56,500 bases of DNA from Exiguobacterium oxidotolerans JCM 12280 (GCF_000702625.1 NZ_JNIS01000001.1:1656001-1712500), one strand, 5' to 3'; shown: positions 42,397 through 53,061, counted from the stretch's first letter. Notes: generated from the letters alone by a model not told the origin. Numbers and translations: made by a program.

Positions 42397-42897
42397 ATGC
42401 GCCAGTTAGAAATTAACATGGATCAACTCGAAGAACGCGTTGTTACTGTAAACCGCGTCGCGAAAGTAGTAAAAGGTGGCCGTCGCTTCCGTTTTGCTGC
42501 ACTCGTCGTCGTAGGTGACAAGAATGGTCACGTAGGTTTCGGTACGGGTAAAGCTCAGGAAGTGCCTGAAGCGATCCGTAAAGCAATCGAAGATGCAAAG
42601 AAAAACATGGTTAACGTTCCAATCGTTAACACTACAATTCCACACGAAATCAACGGAATTTTCGGTGCAGGTCACGTCTTCTTGAAACCTGCTTCTGAAG
42701 GTACTGGAGTCATCGCTGGTGGCCCAGTTCGTGCGGTTCTCGAATTAGCGGGAATCAACGACATTCTTTCGAAATCACTTGGATCAAGCACTCCAATCAA
42801 CATGGTTCGTGCGACTGTTAAAGGTCTCACTTCACTTAAACGTGCTGAAGACGTTGCGAAACTCCGCGGTAAAACCGTCGAAGAACTTCGCGGTTAA
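42397..42897 (+). CDS. rpsE: Ribosomal protein S5
   Basis: 166 aa. Lines the mRNA entry tunnel and contributes to fidelity. It contains the double-stranded RNA-binding-like domain ([20 protein letters not shown], with the loop altered in spectinomycin resistance intact) and the S5 C-terminal domain. ATG 42397 follows AAAGGAGGGAACCTCTAC; a longer frame begins inside rplR. Confidence 0.97.
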   Translation: MRQLEINMDQLEERVVTVNRVAKVVKGGRRFRFAALVVVGDKNGHVGFGTGKAQEVPEAIRKAIEDAKKNMVNVPIVNTTIPHEINGIFGAGHVFLKPASEGTGVIAGGPVRAVLELAGINDILSKSLGSSTPINMVRATVKGLTSLKRAEDVAKLRGKTVEELRG

Positions 42898-42915
42898 GAA
42901 AGGGAGGGAATACAG

Positions 42916-43101
42916 ATGGCGAAACTCGCAGTTACCCTCACACGCAGCATGATCGGTCGTCCGGAGAACCAACGCGTTACTACTCGTACGCTTGGTCTCC
43001 GTAAGATGCACCAAACTGTTGTCGTACCTGACAACGCTGCTATGCGTGGGATGATTAACCACGTGTCACACTTATTGACAGTTAAAGAAATTCAAGAGTA
43101 A
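42916..43101 (+). CDS. rpmD: Ribosomal protein L30
   Basis: 61 aa, short bacterial L30. [19 protein letters not shown] and [21 protein letters not shown] cover the family core. ATG 42916 follows AAGGGAGGGAATACAG. Confidence 0.96.
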   Translation: MAKLAVTLTRSMIGRPENQRVTTRTLGLRKMHQTVVVPDNAAMRGMINHVSHLLTVKEIQE

Positions 43102-43136
43102 TAGAACGATATAATTTTATGAGGAGGTGCCCCACT

Positions 43137-43577
43137 ATGAAACTCCATGAATTGAAACCAGCTGCTGGTTCACGTTCAGAACGCAACCGTGTAGGTCGCG
43201 GTATGTCTTCTGGTAACGGTAAGACTTCTGGCCGTGGTCACAAAGGTCAAAAAGCTCGTTCAGGCGGTGGTGTTCGTCCAGGTTTCGAAGGTGGACAAAA
43301 CCCACTTTTCCGTCGTTTACCAAAACGCGGCTTCAACAACCCAACTCGTAAAGAGTTCGCGGTTATCAACCTTGACACACTTAACCGTTTTGAAGAAGGA
43401 ACTGAAGTAACTCCTGAACTTCTTATCGAGACTCGCGCAGTCAAAGGTATGAAAGACGGCGTTAAGATCCTTTCAAACGGCAAGATTGAAAAGAAATTGA
43501 CTGTAAAAGCTCACAAGTTCTCCGAAGCTGCGAAGCAAGCGATCGAAGCTGCCGGCGGTACGGTTGAGGTGATCTAA
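43137..43577 (+). CDS. rplO: Ribosomal protein L15
   Basis: 146 aa. 50S assembly protein with a long glycine- and arginine-rich N-terminal extension ([22 protein letters not shown]) threading the rRNA, then a globular C-terminal domain. ATG 43137 follows GAGGAGGTGCCCCACT; the frame from 43119 starts inside the ribosome site. The stop shares a base with secY. Confidence 0.97.
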   Translation: MKLHELKPAAGSRSERNRVGRGMSSGNGKTSGRGHKGQKARSGGGVRPGFEGGQNPLFRRLPKRGFNNPTRKEFAVINLDTLNRFEEGTEVTPELLIETRAVKGMKDGVKILSNGKIEKKLTVKAHKFSEAAKQAIEAAGGTVEVI

Positions 43578-44866
43578 TGTTTCAAGCGATCTCCAATATG
43601 TGGCGCGTAGCTGACATCCGTCAGCGCATTCTGTTTACTCTCGCATTGATTATCGTGTTCCGAATCGGAGCGCATATCCCAGTGCCGATGGTAAACACTG
43701 AAGTATTCAAGATAGACGACAACGGTGTTCTCGGCTTCTTGAATTCCTTCGGTGGGAATGCTTTGAAGAATTTCTCGCTCTTTGCGATGGGAATCATGCC
43801 GTATATCACGGCTTCAATCGTTGTCCAACTCTTACAGATGGACGTTGTTCCAAAGTTTGCCGAATGGGCAAAACAAGGAGAGGCGGGCCGTAAGAAGTTA
43901 GCAACGGTAACGCGCTATGGAACGATCGTACTCGGCTTAGTCCAAGCGTTTGGAATCGCGCTTGGATTTAACCGTATCTACCCAGGTCTTGTCGATGAAC
44001 AATTCGGCACTTGGACGTACGTTATGATTGCACTTGTTTTGACGGCTGGTACAGCGTTCTTGATGTTCCTCGGTGAACTCATCACGGAGAAGGGCATTGG
44101 TAACGGGATATCAATGATCATCTTCGCTGGGATTGTCGCAGGCTTCCCGAATGCGTTCCGCCAGATCTACGAAACAAAGCTCCAAAATGCAGGGGATGCT
44201 TTGTTCGTCAACGTGCTTTATATCGTACTGTTGCTTTTAATCATCATCGCGGTCATCGTCGGTGTCATCTATGTGCAGCAAGCTGCACGTAAGATTCCGA
44301 TTCAGTACGCTAAGCGTACGGTGAACCGTGCACCAGTAGGCGGTCAATCGACACACTTGCCGATTAAGCTGAATGCTGCTGGTGTTATCCCAGTTATCTT
44401 CGCGGTGTCGTTCATGGTGACTCCACCAACGGTTGCAAGTTTCTTTGCGAGTCCGGAAACAGCGACGAAAATTCGTGACATCTTCGACTATACGAGTCCA
44501 ATCGGAATGTCGATTTATGTTGCGTTGATCATCGCCTTCTCGTACTTCTACACATTCGTTCAGGTCAACCCGGAACAAATGGCAGAGAACCTTCAAAAAC
44601 AAGGCGGATACATTCCTGGTATTCGTCCTGGTAAGCAAACGGAACAATACATCACGAAGATCTTGTACCGTCTGACATTCTTCGGTTCGCTCTTCCTTGC
44701 TGTCATCGCGGTAACGCCAACGTTCTTTATTAAGTTCGCTGGTTTACCGAACTCGGTGCAGATTGGTGGAACAAGCTTGCTGATTGTCATCGGTGTAGGT
44801 CTTGAGACGATGAAACAGATTGAAAGTCAACTGGTTAAACGACACTACAAAGGCTTTATCCGATAA
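43577..44866 (+). CDS. secY: SecY, protein translocase channel subunit
   Basis: 429 aa integral membrane protein with ten predicted spans. The plug/TM2 region GIMPYITASIVVQLLQMDVVPKFAEW and cytoplasmic loops that bind SecA or the ribosome are present. Works with SecE (17607-17777) and SecG. It starts at the TAATG overlap with rplO, with ribosome site GAGGTGATC inside rplO. Confidence 0.98.
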   Translation: MFQAISNMWRVADIRQRILFTLALIIVFRIGAHIPVPMVNTEVFKIDDNGVLGFLNSFGGNALKNFSLFAMGIMPYITASIVVQLLQMDVVPKFAEWAKQGEAGRKKLATVTRYGTIVLGLVQAFGIALGFNRIYPGLVDEQFGTWTYVMIALVLTAGTAFLMFLGELITEKGIGNGISMIIFAGIVAGFPNAFRQIYETKLQNAGDALFVNVLYIVLLLLIIIAVIVGVIYVQQAARKIPIQYAKRTVNRAPVGGQSTHLPIKLNAAGVIPVIFAVSFMVTPPTVASFFASPETATKIRDIFDYTSPIGMSIYVALIIAFSYFYTFVQVNPEQMAENLQKQGGYIPGIRPGKQTEQYITKILYRLTFFGSLFLAVIAVTPTFFIKFAGLPNSVQIGGTSLLIVIGVGLETMKQIESQLVKRHYKGFIR

Positions 44867-45585
<719 letters not shown>

Positions 45586-45586
<1 letters not shown>

Positions 45587-46338
45587 TGATCATTACGAAA
45601 GCGCCGCGTGAAATCGATATTATGCGTAAAGCAGGACAAATCGTCGCTCGGACGCATAAAGAGCTTAAAGCTCACATTCGTCCAGGCATCACGACGGGGC
45701 AACTCGACGCGATCGCTGAACGCTATATTCGAAGTCAAGGGGCAACACCATCGTTTAAAGGTTATAATGGGTTTACTGGTAGCATCTGCGCATCAGTAAA
45801 TGAAGAACTTGTCCATGGTATTCCGGGTGACCGCGTACTCCACGATGGAGACATCATCTCGATTGATATCGGGGCGGAGTATAATGGATATCACGGAGAT
45901 TCAGCCTGGACATATCCGGTCGGTACAATCTCTGAAGAGACGAAGCAGTTACTTGACGTAACTGAAGAATCTCTGTATAAAGGATTGGAGCGCGCCAAAG
46001 CTGGTGTGCACCTGACAGATATTTCGCATGCGATTCAGTCACATGTCGAAGCAGCGAATTTTTCTGTAGTCCGCGAATATGTGGGCCACGGCGTGGGACA
46101 AAATTTGCATGAAGATCCGCAAATCCCACATTATGGACCACCGGGGAAAGGGCCGCGCCTGAAAACCGGCATGACACTGGCGATTGAGCCAATGGTCAAC
46201 GTCGGGAAACGCTATGTTCGCACACTATCCGACAATTGGACGGTAGTGACAGTGGACGGTAGCATGTGCGCCCACTTTGAGCACACCATCGCCATCACAG
46301 ACGACGGCTACGAGATCTTAACGGTCGATGCAGAGTGA
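45586..46338 (+). CDS. map: Methionine aminopeptidase, type I
   Basis: 250 aa. Removes initiator methionine. The five metal ligands are visible in the pita-bread fold: Asp in [10 protein letters not shown], Asp in [10 protein letters not shown], His in [12 protein letters not shown], Glu in LAIEPMV, and Glu in HFEHTIAIT. Its start overlaps the adk stop. In B. subtilis a small KOW gene (ybzG) lies between map and infA; here there is only non-coding sequence. Confidence 0.97.
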
Positions 46339-46361
46339 GCTGTGCGCGTTATTGGTGTCAC

Positions 46362-46425
46362 CTTTCTATAGCCGCTATCCACTCGTGTTTGTGACCGATG
46401 ATCTCTCAATGGCTACTGTAGAAAG
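46362..46425 (+). promoter_or_regulatory. Candidate structured leader of infA
   Basis: CTTTCTATAG (46362-46371) pairs with CTGTAGAAAG (46416-46425), 10 bp with one G-U, over a loop of 44 nt. No open reading frame of note lies in 46339-46487. A weak promoter-like pair (TTGTGA near 46389, TACTGT 46414-46419) overlaps it with poor 19-bp spacing. Confidence 0.4.
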
Positions 46426-46487
46426 CCCCTAAGCGCTACAAATCGTCTGGGCTCCCAATCAACTTTATAGAGAAAGGGGTATAATTG

Positions 46488-46706
46488 ATGGCGAAACAAG
46501 ATGTAATCGAAGTGGAAGGTACGGTTATCGAACCACTTCCAAATGCGATGTTTAAGGTGGAGTTAGAAAACGGCCACACGGTCCTCGCGCACGTCTCAGG
46601 AAAAATTCGGATGCACTTCATTCGGATCTTACCAGGAGATAAAGTAACAGTTGAGTTGTCACCATACGACTTAACTCGCGGACGGATCACATACCGTTTC
46701 AAATAA
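46488..46706 (+). CDS. infA: Translation initiation factor IF-1
   Basis: 72 aa OB-fold protein that occupies the A site during initiation. [25 protein letters not shown] and [19 protein letters not shown] are typical. ATG 46488 follows AGAAAGGGGTATAATTG; TTG 46485 is a less likely start one codon upstream. Confidence 0.97.
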   Translation: MAKQDVIEVEGTVIEPLPNAMFKVELENGHTVLAHVSGKIRMHFIRILPGDKVTVELSPYDLTRGRITYRFK

Positions 46707-46853
<147 letters not shown>

Positions 46854-46873
46854 TTAAACAAGGAGGTGCACAC

Positions 46874-47239
46874 ATGGCACGTATTGCTGGTGTAGATATT
46901 CCACGTGAGAAACGCATCGTTATCTCACTCACTTACATCTATGGTGTTGGTAAAACGACTGCTCAGAAAGTCTTGAAAGAAGCTGGTATCTCTGAAGATA
47001 CTCGTACTCGTGAATTGACTGAAGAACAACTCAACCAACTTCGTGATGGTTTAGATAAAGTAAAAGTTGAGGGTGACCTTCGTCGTGAAATCTCACTCAA
47101 CATCAAACGTTTGATCGAAATCGGTTGCTACCGTGGTGTTCGTCACCGTCGTGGTCTTCCAGTTCGTGGTCAAAACACTAAAAACAACTCGCGTACTCGT
47201 AAAGGCCCACGCCGTACAGTAGCGAACAAGAAGAAGTAA
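46874..47239 (+). CDS. rpsM: Ribosomal protein S13
   Basis: 121 aa. 30S head protein forming bridges to the 50S and touching P-site tRNA via its basic tail. [13 protein letters not shown], the helix-two-turn-helix [11 protein letters not shown], and [22 protein letters not shown] are diagnostic. ATG 46874 follows AAGGAGGTGCACAC. Confidence 0.98.
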   Translation: MARIAGVDIPREKRIVISLTYIYGVGKTTAQKVLKEAGISEDTRTRELTEEQLNQLRDGLDKVKVEGDLRREISLNIKRLIEIGCYRGVRHRRGLPVRGQNTKNNSRTRKGPRRTVANKKK

Positions 47240-47255
47240 GGGAGGGTAAACTAAT

Positions 47256-47651
47256 ATGGCAAAACGTAAACAGAACGTTCGTAGTAAACGTAAAGTCAAA
47301 AAGAATATTGAGTCTGGTATCGTGCATATCCGTTCAACATTCAACAACACAATCGTTACGATCACTGATGTGCAAGGGAATGCAATCTCTTGGGCAACTG
47401 CAGGTAACATGGGCTTCAAAGGCTCACGTAAATCGACTCCATTCGCAGCACAACTTGCTTCTGAAACAGCTGCAAAAACTGCAATGGACAACGGTATGCG
47501 TACTGTAGAAGTCAACGTTAAAGGTCCTGGTGCAGGTCGTGAAGCTGCTATCCGTGCGCTTCAAGCAATCGGTCTCGAAGTTACAGCGATCCGTGACGTA
47601 ACTCCAGTTCCACACAACGGTTGCCGCCCTCCAAAACGTCGTCGCGTGTAA
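47256..47651 (+). CDS. rpsK: Ribosomal protein S11
   Basis: 131 aa. Platform protein near the E site. [18 protein letters not shown] and the C-terminal [17 protein letters not shown] are typical. ATG 47256 follows AAGGGAGGGTAAACTAAT. Its stop is directly followed by the rpoA leader structure. Confidence 0.98.
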   Translation: MAKRKQNVRSKRKVKKNIESGIVHIRSTFNNTIVTITDVQGNAISWATAGNMGFKGSRKSTPFAAQLASETAAKTAMDNGMRTVEVNVKGPGAGREAAIRALQAIGLEVTAIRDVTPVPHNGCRPPKRRRV

Positions 47652-47652
47652 C

Positions 47653-47762
47653 CCGTCTTGTACTGCAAAGCGGGAAATCGAGTAGACTTTTGTTGATCGT
47701 TTGACCAAATCAAGCAGTAGACACGTACACGAGACGGTTGGCGATTGAACGCGATGGCCAAC
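47653..47762 (+). promoter_or_regulatory. Structured RNA between rpsK and rpoA
   Basis: CCGTCT (47653-47658) pairs with AGACGG (47732-47737) and TGTAC (47659-47663) with GTACA (47725-47729), closing a domain that also allows TTGAT (47693-47697) with ATCAA (47709-47713). A second hairpin, GTTGG/CCAAC (47737-47741 with 47758-47762), lies just before the rpoA ribosome site. No promoter or terminator is clear. It may be a translational control element. Confidence 0.5.
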
Positions 47763-47788
47763 AGGACGATATTCAAGGAGGGGTTCAG

Positions 47789-48733
47789 ATGATCGAAATC
47801 GAAAAACCGAAGATTGAAACGGTCGAATTAAGCGAAAACGCTACGTTTGGTAAATTCGTAGTAGAACCGCTTGAGCGTGGATTCGGTACAACGCTTGGTA
47901 ACTCATTGCGTCGTATCTTATTATCTTCACTTCCGGGTGCTGCAGTCACTGCAGTCCAAATCGATGGCGTTCTTCATGAGTTCTCGACGATTGATGGCGT
48001 TGTAGAAGACGTTACCCAAATCATCTTGAACCTTAAGAAACTCGCCCTCAAAGTTTACTCGGAAGAAGAGAAAACACTTGAGATCGATATTCAAGGCGCT
48101 GGCGTTGTTACTGCGGCAAACATTACGCATGACAGCGACGTCGAAATCCTCAACCCAGAACTTCACATTGCAACACTTGCAGAAGGTGCATCACTTCATA
48201 TGCGTCTGACAGCTCGTCGCGGTCGTGGTTATGTTCAGGCTGAAGATAACAAACGGGACGATATGCCAATCGGTGTGATCCCAATTGATTCGATTTACAC
48301 GCCAATTCAACGTGTAAACTATCAAGTTGAAAAAACACGTGTCGGTCAAGATGCGAGCTTCGATAAATTGACGCTTGATGTTTGGACGGACGGTTCAATC
48401 CGCCCTGAAGAAGCAGTGTCACTCGGTGCGAAAATCATGACAGAACACTTAAACATCTTTGTTGGTCTTACGGACGAAGCGCTCCATGCTGAAATCATGG
48501 TCGAAAAGGAAGAAGATCAAAAAGAAAAAGTACTTGAAATGACGATCGAAGAACTCGATCTTTCAGTTCGTTCGTACAACTGTTTGAAACGCGCTGGTAT
48601 CAATACGGTTCAAGAACTCGCGAATAAGAGCGAAGACGAGATGATGAAAGTTCGTAACCTCGGACGTAAATCACTCGAAGAAGTTCAAGCGAAGCTCGAC
48701 GAACTCGGACTTGGTTTGCGTAAAGAAGACTAA
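47789..48733 (+). CDS. rpoA: RNA polymerase alpha subunit
   Basis: 314 aa, the Bacillus length. The N-terminal dimerisation domain includes [21 protein letters not shown]. The C-terminal domain, which binds UP elements and regulators, includes [23 protein letters not shown] and [15 protein letters not shown] 47789 follows CAAGGAGGGGTTCAG; the longer frame from 47738 is leader. Confidence 0.98.
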   Translation: MIEIEKPKIETVELSENATFGKFVVEPLERGFGTTLGNSLRRILLSSLPGAAVTAVQIDGVLHEFSTIDGVVEDVTQIILNLKKLALKVYSEEEKTLEIDIQGAGVVTAANITHDSDVEILNPELHIATLAEGASLHMRLTARRGRGYVQAEDNKRDDMPIGVIPIDSIYTPIQRVNYQVEKTRVGQDASFDKLTLDVWTDGSIRPEEAVSLGAKIMTEHLNIFVGLTDEALHAEIMVEKEEDQKEKVLEMTIEELDLSVRSYNCLKRAGINTVQELANKSEDEMMKVRNLGRKSLEEVQAKLDELGLGLRKED

Positions 48734-48767
48734 AAACTATTAATTGCACGAAGGAGGGAATCCATCC

Positions 48768-49139
48768 ATGGCATACTCGAAATTAGGCCGTACAAGCTCA
48801 CAACGTAAGGCACTTTTGCGTGACCTTGCGACTGATCTCATCATCAATGAGCGTATCCAAACTACAGAACAAAAAGCGAAGGAACTTCGTCCAGTCGTTG
48901 AGAAACTCATCACTTTAGGTAAACGCGGTGATCTCCACGCTCGTCGTCAAGTTGCATCGTTCGTTCGCCGTGAAGCTGCTGGTCAAAACGCAGAGGGCAA
49001 AGCACAAGACGCGATCCAAAAATTATTCGCTGATGTTGCTCCACGTTTTGCTGAGCGTCAAGGTGGTTACACACGCATCATGAAAATGGGACCACGTCGT
49101 GGTGACGGCGCAGAAATGGTCATCATCGAACTCGTTTAA
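48768..49139 (+). CDS. rplQ: Ribosomal protein L17
   Basis: 123 aa. 50S protein at the tunnel exit. [21 protein letters not shown] and the C-terminal [19 protein letters not shown] are diagnostic. ATG 48768 follows GAAGGAGGGAATCCATCC. Last gene of the supercluster, before a strong terminator. Confidence 0.97.
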   Translation: MAYSKLGRTSSQRKALLRDLATDLIINERIQTTEQKAKELRPVVEKLITLGKRGDLHARRQVASFVRREAAGQNAEGKAQDAIQKLFADVAPRFAERQGGYTRIMKMGPRRGDGAEMVIIELV

Positions 49140-49158
49140 TTTTTAAATGATTCGTTAT

Positions 49159-49193
49159 AAAAGGGCAGTGCGTAACTCGCTTCTGCCCTTTTG
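49159..49193 (+). terminator. Terminator of the S10-spc-alpha supercluster
   Basis: AAAAGGGCAG against CTGCCCTTTT, followed by GTT. A 10-bp stem including A-T closing pairs. Confidence 0.85.
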
Positions 49194-49234
49194 TTACAAA
49201 TGGAATTAATTGATTTGATGAAGGAGGAGTAGAC

Positions 49235-50065
49235 ATGACGAAGCTAATTGAACTGGATCACGTTACGTATCGGTATCCGGAACAGGAACAAGCGGCGTTA
49301 CAAGATGTCTCTCTGACGATTCATTCGGGTGAATGGGTCGCCATCGTTGGACACAACGGCTCTGGAAAATCAACGCTGACTAAATTGTTTAATGGCTTGT
49401 TGCTTCCTGAATCAGGAACGGTGACCGTAGGCGAGACGTTCTCGAGTGCGAATCCGGAGCAACTATGGGAGATGCGTCGGGCAATCGGCATCGTCTTTCA
49501 AAATCCAGATAATCAATTTGTTGGCACGACCGTGCGCGACGACGTGGCATTTGCCCTTGAAAATTGGGGTGTGCCACGCGAGGAAATGGTTCGTCGTATT
49601 GACGACAGTCTAGCGCGCGTTGGCCTTACGGATTTTGTTGATCGGGAACCCCATCAATTATCCGGCGGACAGAAGCAGCGTGTCGCAATTGCTTCGGCAC
49701 TTGCGATGCGCCCTGATGTTCTCGTGCTTGATGAAGCAACATCGATGCTTGATCCACTCGCACGTGAAGAGGTTATGTCGACCGTTCAAGAATTATATGA
49801 ACGACATCCGATGGCGGTAGTCGCCATTACACATGAATTAGACGAGGTCTTACAGGCCAGTCGTGTCATCGTGATGGATGCCGGGAAAATCGTATTAGAA
49901 GGTACACCTCAAGAAGTCTTTGCGAAATCGGCGTTTCTCCAAGAAATCGGTCTCGATGTTCCTTTCATCGTTCGAGTTCAGGAGCAATTGCGGGCGCGAG
50001 GTCTCTCGTATGGGGACACGATACTAGATGAAAGTGAATTGGTGAACCGCTTATGCCAATCCTAA
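49235..50065 (+). CDS. ecfA1: EcfA1, energy-coupling factor transporter ATPase
   Basis: 276 aa ABC ATPase of the shared ECF module that powers several vitamin-binding S components. Walker A GHNGSGKST, Q-loop FQNPDNQFVG, signature LSGGQKQR, Walker B VLVLDEATSMLDP and the H-loop ITHELDE are intact. ATG 49235 follows AAGGAGGAGTAGAC. The C-terminal domain is typical of the A1 subunit. Overlaps ecfA2 by 13 nt. Confidence 0.96.
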   Translation: MTKLIELDHVTYRYPEQEQAALQDVSLTIHSGEWVAIVGHNGSGKSTLTKLFNGLLLPESGTVTVGETFSSANPEQLWEMRRAIGIVFQNPDNQFVGTTVRDDVAFALENWGVPREEMVRRIDDSLARVGLTDFVDREPHQLSGGQKQRVAIASALAMRPDVLVLDEATSMLDPLAREEVMSTVQELYERHPMAVVAITHELDEVLQASRVIVMDAGKIVLEGTPQEVFAKSAFLQEIGLDVPFIVRVQEQLRARGLSYGDTILDESELVNRLCQS

Positions 50066-50910
50066 TCCAGGAATTGAACTATACGTACCAACTTAATAGT
50101 CCGTTCGAACGAGTCGCGCTGCGTGATGTGAATCTTGAGATTCCGTCAGGGGCGCTTGTTGCGTTTGTAGGGCACACTGGGTCTGGGAAGTCGACGCTCG
50201 TCCAGCACATCAATGGATTGCTGAAACCGACGAGAGGGAAAGTCCAAGTCGATGACATCATCATTGAACCAAAACGAAAACAAGATTTAAAGGCACTACG
50301 AAAACGTGTCGGTCTCGTCTTTCAGTATCCGGAGTACCAGCTGTTTGAAGAAACGGTCTTAAAAGATGTCATGTTCGGTCCGATGAACTTCGGGCATGAG
50401 CAGGAAGAGGCGGAACGGCTCGCAAAAGAGGCATTACGCACAGTAGGGCTAGACGAAGTCTTCTGGTCCCGATCGCCGTTTGACCTGTCTGGTGGGCAAA
50501 TGAGGCGTGTTGCGATCGCAGGCGTACTCGCTAGTCAACCAGACGTGTTGATCGTCGACGAACCGACCGCTGGACTCGATCCGCAAGGACGTAAGCAAAT
50601 GTTGAGTCTTTTCGCTCGACTTCACGCGGAAACGGGTTTGACATTACTCTTGATTACGCATGATATGGATCAAGTGCTCGAGTATACGAATCGTGTCGTC
50701 GTCATGGAGCATGGACAAGTCGCATATGACGGCGAGCCGATTGGATTATTCCAACAGGCGGAATTGCTGAAGCAGTTCCATCTTGATCTGCCGCACGTCT
50801 TGGCACTTGCCTGGCCGGTGGCAGACCGACTCGGACTTTCGCGTCCGAACTTACGAACGGAGCCGGAAGTCGTGGATTGGATTTTACAGGTACAGGGGGG
50901 ACGTATATGA
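50053..50910 (+). CDS. ecfA2: EcfA2, energy-coupling factor transporter ATPase
   Basis: 285 aa, the second, asymmetric ATPase of the ECF module. Walker A GHTGSGKST, Q-loop FQYPEYQLFE, signature LSGGQMRR, Walker B VLIVDEPTAGLDP, H-loop ITHDMDQ. It heterodimerises with EcfA1 on EcfT. The start lies inside ecfA1 and the stop overlaps ecfT (ATGA), so all three are translationally coupled. Confidence 0.96.
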   Translation: MPILIQELNYTYQLNSPFERVALRDVNLEIPSGALVAFVGHTGSGKSTLVQHINGLLKPTRGKVQVDDIIIEPKRKQDLKALRKRVGLVFQYPEYQLFEETVLKDVMFGPMNFGHEQEEAERLAKEALRTVGLDEVFWSRSPFDLSGGQMRRVAIAGVLASQPDVLIVDEPTAGLDPQGRKQMLSLFARLHAETGLTLLLITHDMDQVLEYTNRVVVMEHGQVAYDGEPIGLFQQAELLKQFHLDLPHVLALAWPVADRLGLSRPNLRTEPEVVDWILQVQGGRI

Positions 50911-51695
50911 TCGTCGGACAACATATTCCGGGTACGTCCTATCTTCACCGTTCTTCTGCGCTTGCAAAAATTATTTTTGCGTTTTGTTTCATCCCGCTCG
51001 TGTTCCTCGCGAACAATGCAGCGACGAACATTTTTTTACTCATCTTTACGTTTTTAGCGTTAGCGAGTAGTAAACTACCACTTCGCTACGTCTTGAAGGG
51101 CTTACGCCCGATTCTTTTCCTAATCGTCTTCACCTTCATCGTGCAACTGTTCTTTACGCGAGAAGGAACCATCTTGTTCGAATTTGGATGGTTGAAAATT
51201 TATTCGGAAGGTCTGCGTCTCGCCATCATCGTCTCGCTCCGCTTCTTCTATTTGGTCTCGATTACGACACTCGTCACCTTGACGACGTCACCGATCGAGC
51301 TGACAGATGCAATTGAGTTGCTTTTGAAGCCATTCAAGGTCGTCCGCGTTCCGACGCATGAGATTGCCTTGATGCTCTCGATTTCGCTGCGGTTCTTACC
51401 GACACTGGCAGAAGAGACGGAGAAGATCATGAAAGCACAGCAGGCACGTGGTGTTGATTTGGCGGCAGGACCGATCAAAGAGCGTCTGCGAGCAATCATC
51501 CCACTGTTGATTCCATTGTTCATCTCGGCCTTTAAGCGGGCAGAGGACCTCGCGACGGCGATGGAAGCACGCGGCTACCGTGGGGGAGAAGGACGGACGC
51601 GTCTCCGGGAATCGAAATGGACGGCACGTGATACCGGTTTGATGGGTCTCCTCGTCGTCGCGCTCCTGCTTGTTTACTTACGGGGAGGTTTCTGA
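50907..51695 (+). CDS. ecfT: EcfT, energy-coupling factor transmembrane protein
   Basis: 262 aa membrane scaffold that couples the ATPases to substrate-binding S components encoded elsewhere. Several hydrophobic spans (about 28-65, 68-85, 105-130 and the C-terminus) flank two cytoplasmic coupling helices, each with the Ala-Arg-Gly motif (QQARGVD and MEARGYRGG) that inserts into the ATPase grooves. ATG 50907 overlaps the ecfA2 stop and follows ACAGGGGGGACGT; an upstream frame start lacks support. Shares a base with truA. Confidence 0.95.
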   Translation: MIVGQHIPGTSYLHRSSALAKIIFAFCFIPLVFLANNAATNIFLLIFTFLALASSKLPLRYVLKGLRPILFLIVFTFIVQLFFTREGTILFEFGWLKIYSEGLRLAIIVSLRFFYLVSITTLVTLTTSPIELTDAIELLLKPFKVVRVPTHEIALMLSISLRFLPTLAEETEKIMKAQQARGVDLAAGPIKERLRAIIPLLIPLFISAFKRAEDLATAMEARGYRGGEGRTRLRESKWTARDTGLMGLLVVALLLVYLRGGF

Positions 51696-52444
51696 TGCGA
51701 CGTTTTAAATGTACGATTCAATATGACGGGACGGGTTACTCCGGTTACCAAGTCCAACCGAATGGTGTAACGATCCAGGAGGTCGTCGAGAAGACGCTTG
51801 CGCGCATGCACAAGCACCCGGTCAAGGTGATTGGATCAGGGCGTACAGACGCTCGTGTGCACGCACAGGGGCAAGTCATCCATTTCGATACGGAACTTGC
51901 GATTGCGCCGGACAGCATGGTCAAGGCCTTAAATACGTTATTACCGGACGATATTCGTGTTCGGGACTGTAAAGAGGTCGCTTCTGACTTCGAAGCGAGG
52001 TATGATGTAGTGGGGAAAGAGTACCGGTACTTCGTGCGCCGGACCGAAGATGCGTTTCGACGTCATCAATCGGTATTGATTCCGTACGCGCTTGATCTCG
52101 ACGTGATGCGTCAAGCGATGACGTATTTAGTCGGCACCCATGATTTCAGTTCGTTTTGTGTCGCGAAGACGGAAACGGACAATCGGATCCGGACGATTTA
52201 TGAAGCGGAGTTGATTGAGTACGGGGAAGAGCTGATCTTTCGGTTTAAAGGAAGCGGTTTTCTCTATAATCAAATTCGCATCATGGTCGGGACTTTGTTT
52301 GATGTCGGGCGCGGACGTTTTGCCGCTACGGACATCAAGAAGATGCTTGCCGCGAAGGATCGAAACGTCGCTGGTGTGACGGCACCACCGCACGGGTTGT
52401 ACCTTTGGGAAGTTTTCTACCCAGAGTCTAAAAAAGGCATTTGA
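51695..52444 (+). CDS. truA: tRNA pseudouridine synthase A (positions 38-40)
   Basis: 249 aa. Makes pseudouridine in the anticodon stem-loop. The catalytic aspartate is in GSGRTDARVHAQGQVIHF. The other conserved parts are YDGTGYSGYQVQPN at the start and GSGFLYNQIRIMVGTL near the end. The start overlaps the ecfT stop (TGATG). The rplM promoter overlaps its stop codon. Confidence 0.96.
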   Translation: MRRFKCTIQYDGTGYSGYQVQPNGVTIQEVVEKTLARMHKHPVKVIGSGRTDARVHAQGQVIHFDTELAIAPDSMVKALNTLLPDDIRVRDCKEVASDFEARYDVVGKEYRYFVRRTEDAFRRHQSVLIPYALDLDVMRQAMTYLVGTHDFSSFCVAKTETDNRIRTIYEAELIEYGEELIFRFKGSGFLYNQIRIMVGTLFDVGRGRFAATDIKKMLAAKDRNVAGVTAPPHGLYLWEVFYPESKKGI

Positions 52445-52469
52445 CATTAGCCGCTAAAAAACATACAAT
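52441..52469 (+). promoter_or_regulatory. Promoter of rplM-rpsI
   Basis: -35 TTGACA (52441-52446, perfect) and -10 TACAAT (52464-52469) with 17-bp spacing. One of the strongest promoters in the window, and it overlaps the truA stop. Confidence 0.88.
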
Positions 52470-52475
52470 GTTTAT

Positions 52476-52590
52476 TGGCATTTCATTTATTATGAAACCA
52501 CAATCTTAGCCCCGTACACCTAAGATTCTGATAGATTCACACAGTGAATAAATGAAAAATCAAAAAAGAAACTTTTAAATTCCTTAGGAG
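52476..52590 (+). promoter_or_regulatory. L13 (rplM) leader
   Basis: The hairpin AATCTTAG-CCCCGTACAC-CTAAGATT (about 52503-52528) followed by GATTCACACAGTGAAT (52534-52549) resembles the L13 leader family of Bacillales, which is thought to mediate autoregulation by L13. Identification rests on motif resemblance and position. Confidence 0.68.
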
Positions 52591-52599
52591 GTATTTTAC

Positions 52600-53037
52600 A
52601 TGCGCACAACTTTCATGGCGAAAGCTACTGATGTAGAACGCAAATGGCTCCTTATCGACGCAGAAGGCAAAACACTCGGTCGTCTTTCGAGCGAAGTGGC
52701 TTCACTTCTCCGCGGTAAGCACAAACCTACGTTCACACCACACGTTGACTGTGGGGATCACGTTATCCTCATCAACGTTGAGAAAATCGTATTAACTGGT
52801 AACAAACTCGACAAAAAGGTCTACTACCGTCACTCTGGTCATCCAGGCGGCTTGAAGCAGACTGTCGCACGCGACTTACTCGCTAACAAACCTGAGCGTA
52901 TGCTTGAACTCGCGATTAAAGGGATGCTTCCAAAAGGTAGCCTCGGTCGTCAAATGTTCAACAAACTCCACGTTTACGCTGGAGATACTCATAAGCAAGA
53001 AGCACAACAACCAGAAGTTTACGAACTTCGCGGTTAA
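52600..53037 (+). CDS. rplM: Ribosomal protein L13
   Basis: 145 aa. Early 50S assembly protein. [22 protein letters not shown] and [21 protein letters not shown] are diagnostic. ATG 52600 (MRTTFMAK) follows TTAGGAGGTATTTTAC and matches the Bacillus N-terminus. Expressed with rpsI 24 nt downstream. Confidence 0.97.
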   Translation: MRTTFMAKATDVERKWLLIDAEGKTLGRLSSEVASLLRGKHKPTFTPHVDCGDHVILINVEKIVLTGNKLDKKVYYRHSGHPGGLKQTVARDLLANKPERMLELAIKGMLPKGSLGRQMFNKLHVYAGDTHKQEAQQPEVYELRG

Positions 53038-53061
53038 TACGAATTTAGGAGGAACTACACG

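Noticed and set aside
46480-46487. TATAAT directly before the infA start
   Set aside because: It lies between the ribosome site and start codon, so it would make a leaderless or truncated mRNA, and no -35 lies 17 bp upstream. Taken as coincidence.
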